Positions 40,412-48,991 of a stretch of 64,000 nt of DNA are shown one piece after another. Numbering within the stretch: position 1 is the stretch's first letter; every line of letters starts with the position of its first letter. Source of the stretch: Rosettibacter sp964572725 (GTDB lineage: Bacteria; Bacteroidota; Ignavibacteria; Ignavibacteriales; Melioribacteraceae); assembly GCA_964572725.1 (NCBI GenBank), contig CAZNFW010000010.1, positions 8,371 to 72,370 of the forward strand, given 5' to 3'. Under the pieces are notes generated by a model. It saw only the letters and a program-made list of their open reading frames with translations, was not told the DNA's origin and searched no databases. Position numbers and translations under genes: made by a program.

Positions 40412-43080
40412 TAAAAAAATGTTGGACCCCAAACTACAATATTATTAGGCAATGTATTTCTTATATAAAAACTTTTTCCGAATGAAAAATCTGCAGGTCC
40501 CACCGGAGTTTGAAATGAAATTGTCCCGCCTATTCCGTGTCGTAAATCCTTAAAACGAATTTCTTCTTTTTGACTCCATATTGAGCCTAAATCGTAGCGG
40601 AGACTGATATATGTTGGGAAAAAAAGATTAACTGGTAATTTATATCTATAGCCAAGCGAAGTAAGAAAAATTTGTCTTCCTCGATATTCATATTCTCTCA
40701 TTCCAAAAAAAGAATTTTGTCCGCCAAGAGAAAATTGTTGACTCAATGGCAATGTTTTATCTGCAAAACCAAAAATTGTTTTGAATATCATCGTGTGATT
40801 TTTAATTAAGCTAAAAGTATTTTTATAATCAAAGTAAAATTTTGTATAACCAACATCTCCTCCTAATGCTGCCTGTGCAGTTTCATAAAATGTTCTTACA
40901 AGAAATCCTTCTGTTGGAAAAGGATAATCGTTCTGAGAATCAATAAAAAGTGTAAATCTTACACTGGATATCATTGATTTATAAGTTGGAATTGCAAAAC
41001 TGGATTTATTTTTAATCTGATCCTGCTGAAATCTTGCTTCTATTAGTAAATTACCAAACCTTTGAACCTGAGTTCCAATACCAAAAGAGCCGCCAAAAAA
41101 TATTTGTCTATATTCCCCAATTTTATTTCGGATAAATCTATTAAATGCTGCAGTTGTATCGTTGGAATAAACATTTACATCATTGAATTCATAAAATGCT
41201 CTTATTTTATAAGTTAAATATGTATCGAACACACGGTTTGCTTTATGTTCTAAAACATATGAACGTGTTCTGATTCCGCTTGATAATATTGCCCCGACTT
41301 CAGTTCCAGTTCCATTAAAATTTTCATCACGGATATCAACTGACATTTGTGAATAATTTTCATTATCAACTCTAAAACCTACCCGCAAAACACTTGAAGG
41401 TTTTTCTATCAACCTTATTCTGATGTCATTTTTCCCTGAATTGTTTTCTGTTAATAATTCAACCTGTTCAAATAAATTTGTGCTGCGAAGATTTGATAAA
41501 CCTTTTTTTGCATCTTCATATTTAAAATAGTCATTACGCTTTAGGGGAAATTCTCTTGTTACAATTTTTTCATTCGTTTTTTCATTCCCTTCGACAAAAA
41601 CACTGTTAATTTTTCCTTCATCAATTTTTATTAGAAGTTTATTGGTACTTTCATCGAAATAAACCTTTTCTATCTGTGCAAGAACATAACCTTTCGAGCG
41701 ATAGAGATGTAAAATTTTAAGAAGTGCTCGAAAGACTGAATCGGGATTAAATGGTTTACCAAGTAAAGGATTTAAAATACCCGTAAAATCTTTTGCAGTA
41801 AATATTGAATCTCCTCTTAATTCATAACTTTCTATTTTAGAATTATCAATGGTATGCAAATTAACAAATGTTCTGTCATTTTCTTTTACAATTTCATAGA
41901 ACAAATCCTTAAATTTTCCTGTGCGCTGCAAGAGATAGAGTTTGTACAATAAATCTTTCTTGCTTATAAAATCAATATGCTTTGTTTTTATTACTGTATC
42001 TATTAGAGAAGAATTATCAAGAAAAAAAACATTTGTTAAATATTCATCTTGAAAATGCAGTTTGTTTTTAAACTCTAATTCAAATTTCTTTTCCACATTA
42101 TCTACAATACTTTTTGCTGCTTCATAGCCTTTAATAATAAGTTGATGCAGGCTGTCGAAATCTGTATTTTTTCTCCCATGCAAATCAGGTTGGATTACAA
42201 AATCTGCTTCATCAAGTTGTTGTTCATTTAAGATTTGCATTGGTATACTAACTAACTGGTCTGCTATTACCCAAGGATAATTTAATTCACTTTCCTTATA
42301 AAGCGGACTAACTGCATTTGCAGCAATTACAATATCGGCTCCAAGTTTTCGAGTTTCTTTTACTGGGATATTAGCTACAAGCCCTCCATCGACCAGATTA
42401 TAAGAATCTTTTTTTACTGGAGGTAAAAGAAGTGTAACACTTGAACTTGCCTGTAATGCAAGACCAAGCGGAGGTTCATCAAGAACAATTTCTTTACCCG
42501 AAATTAAATCTGTTGCTATTGCTCTAAATTTATAAAGGAGTTCATCAAAATTTTTTTTTGATTTTATTGGTGCACTCAATGCAAGTAAATTTAAATAATT
42601 CGCACCGCGCTGCCCTGAGAGTATTGATTTTGGGATTAATGGTTTAAGACCCTGCAGCCTGAATGTCACAACAGCTTTGTCCTGTGTAATTTTCTGGTCG
42701 ACAAATAATTCATTTCTATTTGTCTGCTCAATTGAGAAAAAATCTCCCCAATTTGTTGAGGCAACAATTGAATCAATTTCATTCAGACTATAACCGGATG
42801 AATAAAGACCGCCGATTATACTACCCATACTTGTTCCAACTATAATTTCTACTGGAATATTTTTTTCTTCAAAAGCTTTTAATATTCCAAGTTGAGAAAT
42901 TGCACGTGCTCCTCCGCCGCTTAATGCAATTCCAATTTTGGGGAGATTATATGGTACTTTTTTTGTCAGACCAAATGGTAAATTTTTATCAATAAGATTT
43001 AATCGTAGTGTATCTTTTTGCTGTGCAAATAGTGAAGCAGATAAAGCAATTATTATGAAAAATTCATATGCCTTTTTCAC
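40387..43080 (-). CDS. Patatin-like phospholipase with Omp85 beta-barrel (PlpD-like)
   Basis: 897 residues. After a signal peptide (FFIIIALSASLFAQ), a patatin domain (about 45-330) shows the oxyanion hole GIALSGGGARAISQLGIL, nucleophile GTSMGS and catalytic Asp in LVDGGLVANIPV. POTRA-like modules follow (FVEGNEKTNEKIVTREFPLK), then an Omp85 barrel with LGGQNSFFGMREYEYRGRQIF and a final aromatic strand (FFYFTIGYYY). This is the type Vd secretion layout of Pseudomonas PlpD and of the RssA/BamA-like proteins of Bacteroidota. It should place a lipase on the cell surface or hold it at the periplasmic face. It lies 19 nt after yidC on the same strand. Confidence 0.9.
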   Translation of the reverse strand: MKKAYEFFIIIALSASLFAQQKDTLRLNLIDKNLPFGLTKKVPYNLPKIGIALSGGGARAISQLGILKAFEEKNIPVEIIVGTSMGSIIGGLYSSGYSLNEIDSIVASTNWGDFFSIEQTNRNELFVDQKITQDKAVVTFRLQGLKPLIPKSILSGQRGANYLNLLALSAPIKSKKNFDELLYKFRAIATDLISGKEIVLDEPPLGLALQASSSVTLLLPPVKKDSYNLVDGGLVANIPVKETRKLGADIVIAANAVSPLYKESELNYPWVIADQLVSIPMQILNEQQLDEADFVIQPDLHGRKNTDFDSLHQLIIKGYEAAKSIVDNVEKKFELEFKNKLHFQDEYLTNVFFLDNSSLIDTVIKTKHIDFISKKDLLYKLYLLQRTGKFKDLFYEIVKENDRTFVNLHTIDNSKIESYELRGDSIFTAKDFTGILNPLLGKPFNPDSVFRALLKILHLYRSKGYVLAQIEKVYFDESTNKLLIKIDEGKINSVFVEGNEKTNEKIVTREFPLKRNDYFKYEDAKKGLSNLRSTNLFEQVELLTENNSGKNDIRIRLIEKPSSVLRVGFRVDNENYSQMSVDIRDENFNGTGTEVGAILSSGIRTRSYVLEHKANRVFDTYLTYKIRAFYEFNDVNVYSNDTTAAFNRFIRNKIGEYRQIFFGGSFGIGTQVQRFGNLLIEARFQQDQIKNKSSFAIPTYKSMISSVRFTLFIDSQNDYPFPTEGFLVRTFYETAQAALGGDVGYTKFYFDYKNTFSLIKNHTMIFKTIFGFADKTLPLSQQFSLGGQNSFFGMREYEYRGRQIFLTSLGYRYKLPVNLFFPTYISLRYDLGSIWSQKEEIRFKDLRHGIGGTISFQTPVGPADFSFGKSFYIRNTLPNNIVVWGPTFFYFTIGYYY

Positions 43081-43099
43081 ATCAGTTTTAAACCAAAAT

Positions 43100-44947
43100 T
43101 TATTTTCTTTTATGAACCGCTTTCTTTTGTGCTTGAGCTTGCTTTTCTGCTGCTTCCATCATACGAGCCATAAATCCTTTCTTTTTCTTTGGATCTGCTA
43201 CAGGCACAAGTTCAACATCATCCTTTCTTTTATTTATATAATATTGCTGAGCAATCGAGAACAGATTGAACATAAAATAATAAAGATTCAATCCTGATGG
43301 AAATCCCATAAACATTAATGTAAACATTATAGGCATAATGTAAACAAGAGCTTTTTGAGATGGGTCTTTAACACTTTGCTTTTGCTGAATGAACATTGTT
43401 ATTCCAAGCAAAAGTGCAAGTCCACTTATAATATCTATGTTAAATAGAGGAAGCTTAAAAGGAAGTTTATAAATTTTATCCGGTGCAGATAAGTTATCTA
43501 TCCACAGTACAAAAGGCTGCTGTCTAATATCAATAACATTATTAAATAAACTCCACAGAGCAATTAATATCGGCATTTGTAAAAGCATGGGAAGGCATCC
43601 ACCCATTGGATTAATCCCATAAGTTGAATAAAGTTTCATTGTTTCTTTTTGAATTCTCTGCGGGTCATCTTTATACTTTTCCTTAATTTCATTAATCTTT
43701 GGCTGCAGCAACTGCATCTTTTTCATTGACTTCATACTTTGACGGGTTAAAGGATGCAGTGCAAATTTTATAATGATTGAAAGTACAATTATTACAAGAC
43801 CATAATTTGGAATGAACCTATGAAGAAATTGAAGCAATGGTAAAAGTATATATTCAGAGATGGGACGAATTATAAATTTCAATCCAAAGAAACTTCCAAA
43901 ATCAACAATTACTTCAAAATTTTTTCCATAACTTTTAAGAACATCATAATCTATTGGTCCCAAATATAATTTGAAAGAATCTTTTTGATACTTTTGATTT
44001 TTGAAAGGAACCTTTAAGCTCGTGCTATAATACTCACGAACACCAAGAAGATTTTCTTTACGATATCCTTCAATATAAGCACCGCCATCGTCACTTGGAT
44101 TATCCGGGGAGAGAATAACAGCAAAATATTTATTTCTTACAGAAACCCAGTCAACTTTTCCATTTATATCTTTAGTGTATTTTTCTTCTTTATTGTGAGC
44201 ATCAATAATTGTTTGTTCATCTCCTGCATAAACACTTGCATTTGAATGATTTGCCTCGTCAACAGAATTTTTTTCAGTGAAATTGATTCCATTATTCCAC
44301 ACTACATCATATCTGTAACTGCTTATAATGTTATCAAAATTTTCAAATTCAATGTCAACATCAGCTGCATAATTGTTCCCGTAAAAAGTAAAATTCTTTT
44401 TAATGGTTCTATTATCAGAAGTAGTAAAATAATAAGTTAAAATGAGTGAGTCTTTACCACTTAATTTGTAATAATAATTATTAGCATTAAAATCGAAATC
44501 AAAATCAGAAGTGTTTATTAATTTGCCATCTTTTGTTACAAAAATTATATTGAAATCACCACCCTGCTGAGTATTAACAAGCTGAACATGGCGATTGTAA
44601 AAGTCAGATTTATCAAATTCCTTATGGTACCATGTTTCATATTTTTTCAAATAATATTTTCTAATTTTTGCGCCGCGGGATGTCAATTCAATTCTTGCAA
44701 GGTCTGTTTCGATTGTAATAATTCGCTCTGGTTTTTTTACAAAGCCAAAAGTTGTATCTGTTTTTGTTGTATCTTCTACAAGAGTTTCATTAATCTTTTC
44801 TTCTTTTTCCTTTTTAATCTCATTTTGAACAACCGTTGTATCCGCTGTTTGTTTTTGAGGTGGAGGAGGCGTTGGGGTATTCCAGTAAAGCCAGAGTATT
44901 AAAATTATTCCGATTAGAATAAATCCTATTGTTGATTGTTTATCCAT
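43100..44947 (-). CDS. yidC: Membrane protein insertase YidC
   Basis: 615 residues. N-terminal anchor (STIGFILIGIILILWLYW), a large periplasmic P1 domain (about 55-350), and the conserved insertase core with helices including YGLVIIVLSIIIKFALHPLTRQSMKSMKKMQLLQPKI and NPMGGCLPMLLQMPILIALWSLF, ending in a basic tail (KKAVHKRK) that can contact ribosomes. Typical of Gram-negative YidC. Lies 14 nt downstream of yidD in the rpmH-rnpA-yidD-yidC cluster. Confidence 0.97.
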   Translation of the reverse strand: MDKQSTIGFILIGIILILWLYWNTPTPPPPQKQTADTTVVQNEIKKEKEEKINETLVEDTTKTDTTFGFVKKPERIITIETDLARIELTSRGAKIRKYYLKKYETWYHKEFDKSDFYNRHVQLVNTQQGGDFNIIFVTKDGKLINTSDFDFDFNANNYYYKLSGKDSLILTYYFTTSDNRTIKKNFTFYGNNYAADVDIEFENFDNIISSYRYDVVWNNGINFTEKNSVDEANHSNASVYAGDEQTIIDAHNKEEKYTKDINGKVDWVSVRNKYFAVILSPDNPSDDGGAYIEGYRKENLLGVREYYSTSLKVPFKNQKYQKDSFKLYLGPIDYDVLKSYGKNFEVIVDFGSFFGLKFIIRPISEYILLPLLQFLHRFIPNYGLVIIVLSIIIKFALHPLTRQSMKSMKKMQLLQPKINEIKEKYKDDPQRIQKETMKLYSTYGINPMGGCLPMLLQMPILIALWSLFNNVIDIRQQPFVLWIDNLSAPDKIYKLPFKLPLFNIDIISGLALLLGITMFIQQKQSVKDPSQKALVYIMPIMFTLMFMGFPSGLNLYYFMFNLFSIAQQYYINKRKDDVELVPVADPKKKKGFMARMMEAAEKQAQAQKKAVHKRK

Positions 44948-44961
44948 TATAATCCCTATAA

Positions 44962-45171
44962 TTATTCAAGTGGGTCATAACCGCCTTTGCTGAATGGATT
45001 GCATCTTAAAATTCTCCATACAGCTTTTGTTCCTCCCTTCAGCACGCCGTATTTCGAGAAAGCTTCTATTGCATACTGCGAGCAAGTTGGATAAAACCGG
45101 CAGGATGAAGGGAAGAGCGGTGATATTATTTTTTGATAGATTTTAATTAAATATATAAAGATAAATCGCAT
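44962..45171 (-). CDS. yidD: Membrane protein insertion efficiency factor YidD
   Basis: 69 residues with the family core LIKIYQKIISPLFPSSCRFYPTCSQYAIEAFSKYGVLKGG and the end ILRCNPFSKGGYDP. CRFYPTCSQY is diagnostic. It starts 2 nt after the rnpA stop and precedes yidC, the usual order. It assists YidC-dependent insertion at the membrane. Confidence 0.97.
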   Translation of the reverse strand: MRFIFIYLIKIYQKIISPLFPSSCRFYPTCSQYAIEAFSKYGVLKGGTKAVWRILRCNPFSKGGYDPLE

Positions 45172-45173
45172 TT

Positions 45174-45572
45174 CTAAATTCTCAACTTAATCTTGTTCAT
45201 CATATCTACAACATCAGGCATAATATTGCATAATTTAATTTTCTTATTCTTTTCTTCATTTAATGTGTTCGAAGAAAAAATTATATACAGACAAATATTT
45301 TTTTCTTCACAAAAGGGCTTTAAAATTTGCTTGTTCAAGCGATACGACTCTCGTAAAAGTCTTTTTAATCTATTTCTCCAGACCGCTTTACCACCTTTTC
45401 TTGAAACAGCAAAAGCAACTTTTACACCTTTGAAATCAGTGTTGTTATCAACATAAAAAATTGCTTTTAAATTAAAATTAGAAGAATAAACAACTTCGCC
45501 TTTTGTATAGAGCAGTTCAAATTGTTTTTTCTTTTTGATTCTTTCTTTTGAAGAAAGACCAAATAGTTTCAA
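45174..45572 (-). CDS. rnpA: Ribonuclease P protein component
   Basis: 132 residues, basic. N-terminus KERIKKKKQFELLYTKGEVVYS; the RNA-binding RNR-type motif is AFAVSRKGGKAVWRNRLKRLLRESYR. Partner of the RNase P RNA in tRNA 5' maturation. The start codon is TTG at 45572, preceded by GAGGAGG 8 nt upstream; no in-frame ATG fits better. A hairpin between rpmH and rnpA reaches into the Shine-Dalgarno region, hinting at translational control. Confidence 0.93.
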   Translation of the reverse strand: MKLFGLSSKERIKKKKQFELLYTKGEVVYSSNFNLKAIFYVDNNTDFKGVKVAFAVSRKGGKAVWRNRLKRLLRESYRLNKQILKPFCEEKNICLYIIFSSNTLNEEKNKKIKLCNIMPDVVDMMNKIKLRI

Positions 45573-45580
45573 ATGATCCT

Positions 45581-45599
45581 CCTCGCTTTTGATGCGAGG
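45581..45599 (-). promoter_or_regulatory. Hairpin next to the rnpA ribosome binding site
   Basis: On the minus-strand transcript CCTCGC and GCGAGG form a perfect 6-bp stem with loop ATCAAAA, in the 35 nt between rpmH and rnpA. The 3' arm continues directly into AGGATCAT-TTG, so part of the GAGGAGG Shine-Dalgarno is paired. It could lower rnpA translation relative to rpmH, or be a processing site. Confidence 0.5.
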
Positions 45600-45607
45600 T
45601 AATATTA

Positions 45608-45754
45608 TTAGCGTTCGTCACTTACAGTTAATTTTTTTCTGCCTTTTGCTCTTCTTCTTGCAAGTACTTTTCTGCCATTTTTGGTCGACATTCTTTCACG
45701 AAAGCCGTGCGTATTTTTTCTTTTTCTATTATGCGGTTGATATGTTCTCTTCAT
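45608..45754 (-). CDS. rpmH: Ribosomal protein bL34
   Basis: A 48-residue, very basic protein: MKRTYQPHNRKRKNTHGFRE, then RMSTKNGRKVLARRRAKGRK and KLTVSDER. This is the full bL34 sequence pattern (MKRTyQP..rKR...HGFr.RM.t..GR.vL..RR.KGRk.L). Start ATG at 45754 with AAGG about 6 nt upstream. It is the first gene of the rpmH-rnpA-yidD-yidC cluster. In many bacteria dnaA lies just upstream; here the divergent neighbour is a DUF5916 gene instead. Confidence 0.97.
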   Translation of the reverse strand: MKRTYQPHNRKRKNTHGFRERMSTKNGRKVLARRRAKGRKKLTVSDER

Positions 45755-46292
45755 TTTTTACCTTAATTTCATTTGAAAGTGCGCAAAATTACTCAAATTA
45801 TGTTTAATAACCAAAACTTAGAAAGGACTTTTGAAGAAGTGACAATCCTGAAAATAAAAAAGGAGCGGAAATCCCAGTAAACAGCCCAGCCGATTTACTG
45901 TCCACCAGAATAACCGCCGCCTTTTAATTCTTATTAAAGCAATTTCAATTAAACATTATTATTACATTATAACTCAACGAATGTGCCAGTAAAAATTCTT
46001 CTGATTTTAACCAATTATCATTAATCAAGAACTTTAATATGTCTCATTAAGATAACTTTTATCAAAAAAGAACATTATTTATGTAGAGATAACTTATTAT
46101 TTTTGTGTAATGATTTATGTTGTTAAGCTAATAATTTTATTAATGAATTGATTTGATGTATATCATTAGTGAATTTACTTACTAAAAAGAATTTCAATGA
46201 ATAAAATAAATTTCATATAACAAGTAACTTTTCGTATAGTACCAAGTCTAAATGTTTCAAAGAATGTAAAAAATTGAGCAAAAGAGATAAGT
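45755..46292. other. 538-bp divergent intergenic region
   Basis: Separates rpmH (minus) from the DUF5916 gene (plus) and must hold both promoters. It contains one GC-rich island with a hairpin (45862-45921) in otherwise AT-rich sequence. I looked for DnaA boxes (TTATNCACA) because this cluster is often near oriC and saw none. No short gene was recognised. Confidence 0.7.
45862..45921. promoter_or_regulatory. GC-rich hairpin about 110 nt upstream of rpmH
   Basis: Inner stem CAGTAAA (45875-45881) with TTTACTG (45894-45900); outer stem GCGG (45865-45868) with CCGC (45914-45917), flanked by GG (45862-45863) with CC (45920-45921). It is followed by TTTT on the plus strand and by TTTTTTATTTT on the minus strand. 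On the minus strand it sits in the rpmH leader and could be an attenuator; alternatively it ends a small RNA. No named RNA family was recognised. Confidence 0.4.
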
Positions 46293-48944
46293 ATGAAAAA
46301 AACATTACAAATCCTGACATTATTATTTATACCTTCATTATTCTTTTCAGCAGAAAAGACTAAAAACGATAAGGTTGTTTCTGCTTTAAAAACAGATAAC
46401 ATTAAAATTATATTGGATGGAAATCTAAATGAACCTATTTGGCAAAACACTCCAATTAAAGGTTTTATACAAAGAGACCCTGATGAAGGAATGCCTGCAT
46501 CTGAAGAAACTTTTGCATGGATAGCTTATGACAATGAAAATATTTATGTAGCTGCAAGATGTTTTGATTCTCATCCCGAACTAATTGATGCAAGTTTAAC
46601 AAGACGTGATAACTATATTCCTTCAGATTGGTTTGCTTTTTATGTTGACCCTTACAATGATAAAAAAAGCGGTTACTTTTTTGTTGTTAATGCAGGTGGG
46701 TCTATAATAGACGGAGTTTTGTTTAATGACAGCTGGGATGATGCAACTTGGGATGGAATATGGGAAGCTAAAACTAAAATTGACGACAAAGGTTGGACAG
46801 TCGAAATGAAAATCCCATTTTCACAACTCCGTTTCAAAGAATATGACAAGATGAAATGGGGCATTAATTTTGCCAGAGAAATAAAAAGGAAAAATGAAAA
46901 GTCATATTATGTTATGGTGCCAAAGAAGGAAAGCGGTTTTGTCTCCCGTTTTGCTATTCTTGAAGGATTAAATGGAATTAAACCAAAACAAAGAATTGAA
47001 ATTTTTCCTTATGTAGTTCAAAAGGCTCAATATCTTGTTCATGAAGCCAATGACCCATTTTATAAAAGTAATCAATATAAAACTTCACTTGGAACAGATT
47101 TTAAGATTGGAGTGGGAAGCAACTTAAATATTGATGGAACTATAAATCCCGATTTTGGACAGGTCGAAGTCGACCCAGCTGTAATTAATTTAACAGCATT
47201 TGAATCTTATTTCGAAGAAAAAAGACCATTCTTTATTGAAGGTTCAAATATTTTCTACTTTGGAATTGGCGGTGCATATAATAATTGGGGATTTAATTTT
47301 GGGTGGCCCGAGCTTTTTTACTCAAGAAGAATTGGAGCACGTCCACATGGTGATGTGTCCGATAATGAATTTGTAAAATATCCTTCAGAAACCAGAATCT
47401 TAGGAGCAGCAAAACTTACTGGCAAACTTAACGAAACTACTTCGATTGGTGCTATCAGTGCAATTACAGAAAGAACTTATGCAACACTTTTTAATAATGG
47501 GATAAAACATGATGAAGAAGTAGAACCCTTAACTTATTACGGAGTTCTAAGAACAAAAAAAGAATTTAATAATGGGAATCAGTCACTTGGTTTTATGTTC
47601 ACAAATGTTAACAGAGATTTACATACAAATTCATTAAAAAATATTCTAGCAAAAAATGCATATACTTTTGGAATTGATGGATGGACATTTTTAGATAAAT
47701 CAAAAATTTATGTATTAACAGGAGCTATTGCTGGCAGTTATGTTGAAGGCAGCAAAGAATATTTACTTGAACTTCAGCAAAGACCTTATCGATATCTTCA
47801 AAGACCTGATGCAGCTTTTATGAAAATTGATTCTTCAAGAACTTCCCTTTCAGGTTATTATGGCAGACTTATGCTAAACAAGCAGGAAGGAAATTTTTAT
47901 GTAAATGCATCTGTTGGAATAGTTTCACCCGGATTCGAACAGAATGATTTGGGTTTCCAATGGAGTGCTGATAAAATTAATACACATATAGTTTTAGGAT
48001 ACAGATGGTACGAACCAGAAAATATTTTCAGGTCAAAATTTATTTTTTTAGCTCATGCAAGATCTTATAATTATGACGGAAATATCATCAGTAATTTCAT
48101 CTGGGGAAGGTTCAGTGGAACATTCATTAATTATTACAGAATTGCTTTCGGCGGCAGTTACCAGTTTGAAACTTTTAACCCATCACTTACAAGAGGAGGT
48201 CCGTTAGCTAAAAACCCAACTGAATGGGGAATATGGTTCAATGCAGAAACTGATGAAAGAAAGCAAATCATACTGGAATTCGGAAATGAATATGGAAAAG
48301 ATAAACTTGGCGGAGTATATGAAGCTATAAGCATAGATTTAGATTGGAAACCAAATCCACAAATAAAATTCAGTATTGGTCCTTCATTTTCTTATTCTGT
48401 TAATCCAACTCAATGGATTGATAATTTTGAAGACTCTTATGCTGTAAATACTTATTATAAAAGATATGTTTTTGGCAAGATTATTCAACATACTTTGTCG
48501 GCAAACATTAGATTTAACTGGGCTTTTACTCCATCATTAACTTTCCAAATTTATTTGCAGCCACTTTTTGCTGTAGGAGATTATCAGGAGTTTAAAGAAC
48601 TCAGCAAGCCCAAAAGCATGTCATATTTGATTTATGGTCAAAACAATTCTACAATAAATTATAATGAAGCTAATAATGAATATATTGTTGACCCTGATGG
48701 AAATGGCCCTGCATTACCATTTTCTTTTGGCAATCCTGATTTCAACTTCAAATCATTAAGAGGCACTGCAGTATTAAGATGGGAAATAAAACCTGGCTCG
48801 GTTTTATATTTTGTTTGGTCTCACGATCAGGTGAATGAAGATAATCCGGGTGAATTTGATTTCAGACGTGATATAAAAAATTTATGGCAGACTACAGGAA
48901 ATAATATTCTTATGATTAAGTTCTCATATTGGTTTAATGTATAA
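46293..48944 (+). CDS. DUF5916 outer-membrane protein with CBM9-like domain
   Basis: 883 residues. Signal peptide, then a carbohydrate-binding family 9-like domain (IKIILDGNLNEPIWQNTPIKGFIQRDPDEG..., DSHPELIDASLTRRDNYIPSDWFAFYVDPYNDKKSGYFFVVNAGG), then the DUF5916 region (GTINPDFGQVEVDPAVINLTAFESYFEEKRPFFIEGSNIFYFG) and a long predicted outer-membrane beta-barrel to the end. The DFGQVE.DPA..NLTAFE..F.EKRPFF.EG block is characteristic. Function is unknown; the CBM9-like domain suggests glycan contact. Monocistronic by spacing. Confidence 0.87.
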   Translation: MKKTLQILTLLFIPSLFFSAEKTKNDKVVSALKTDNIKIILDGNLNEPIWQNTPIKGFIQRDPDEGMPASEETFAWIAYDNENIYVAARCFDSHPELIDASLTRRDNYIPSDWFAFYVDPYNDKKSGYFFVVNAGGSIIDGVLFNDSWDDATWDGIWEAKTKIDDKGWTVEMKIPFSQLRFKEYDKMKWGINFAREIKRKNEKSYYVMVPKKESGFVSRFAILEGLNGIKPKQRIEIFPYVVQKAQYLVHEANDPFYKSNQYKTSLGTDFKIGVGSNLNIDGTINPDFGQVEVDPAVINLTAFESYFEEKRPFFIEGSNIFYFGIGGAYNNWGFNFGWPELFYSRRIGARPHGDVSDNEFVKYPSETRILGAAKLTGKLNETTSIGAISAITERTYATLFNNGIKHDEEVEPLTYYGVLRTKKEFNNGNQSLGFMFTNVNRDLHTNSLKNILAKNAYTFGIDGWTFLDKSKIYVLTGAIAGSYVEGSKEYLLELQQRPYRYLQRPDAAFMKIDSSRTSLSGYYGRLMLNKQEGNFYVNASVGIVSPGFEQNDLGFQWSADKINTHIVLGYRWYEPENIFRSKFIFLAHARSYNYDGNIISNFIWGRFSGTFINYYRIAFGGSYQFETFNPSLTRGGPLAKNPTEWGIWFNAETDERKQIILEFGNEYGKDKLGGVYEAISIDLDWKPNPQIKFSIGPSFSYSVNPTQWIDNFEDSYAVNTYYKRYVFGKIIQHTLSANIRFNWAFTPSLTFQIYLQPLFAVGDYQEFKELSKPKSMSYLIYGQNNSTINYNEANNEYIVDPDGNGPALPFSFGNPDFNFKSLRGTAVLRWEIKPGSVLYFVWSHDQVNEDNPGEFDFRRDIKNLWQTTGNNILMIKFSYWFNV

Positions 48945-48991
48945 TTTACATTAATTTGGTACATTAAAAATTTATTTCTCAAACAAAAAAT

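Noticed and set aside
44588..44902. 104-codon plus-strand open frame inside yidC
   Set aside because: A shadow of yidC in the opposite strand, rich in Phe and Cys because it mirrors Lys/Glu/Ala codons.
45755..46292. Possible oriC next to rpmH-rnpA
   Set aside because: No DnaA boxes of the TTATNCACA type, no dnaA or dnaN nearby; the intergenic region is merely AT-rich.
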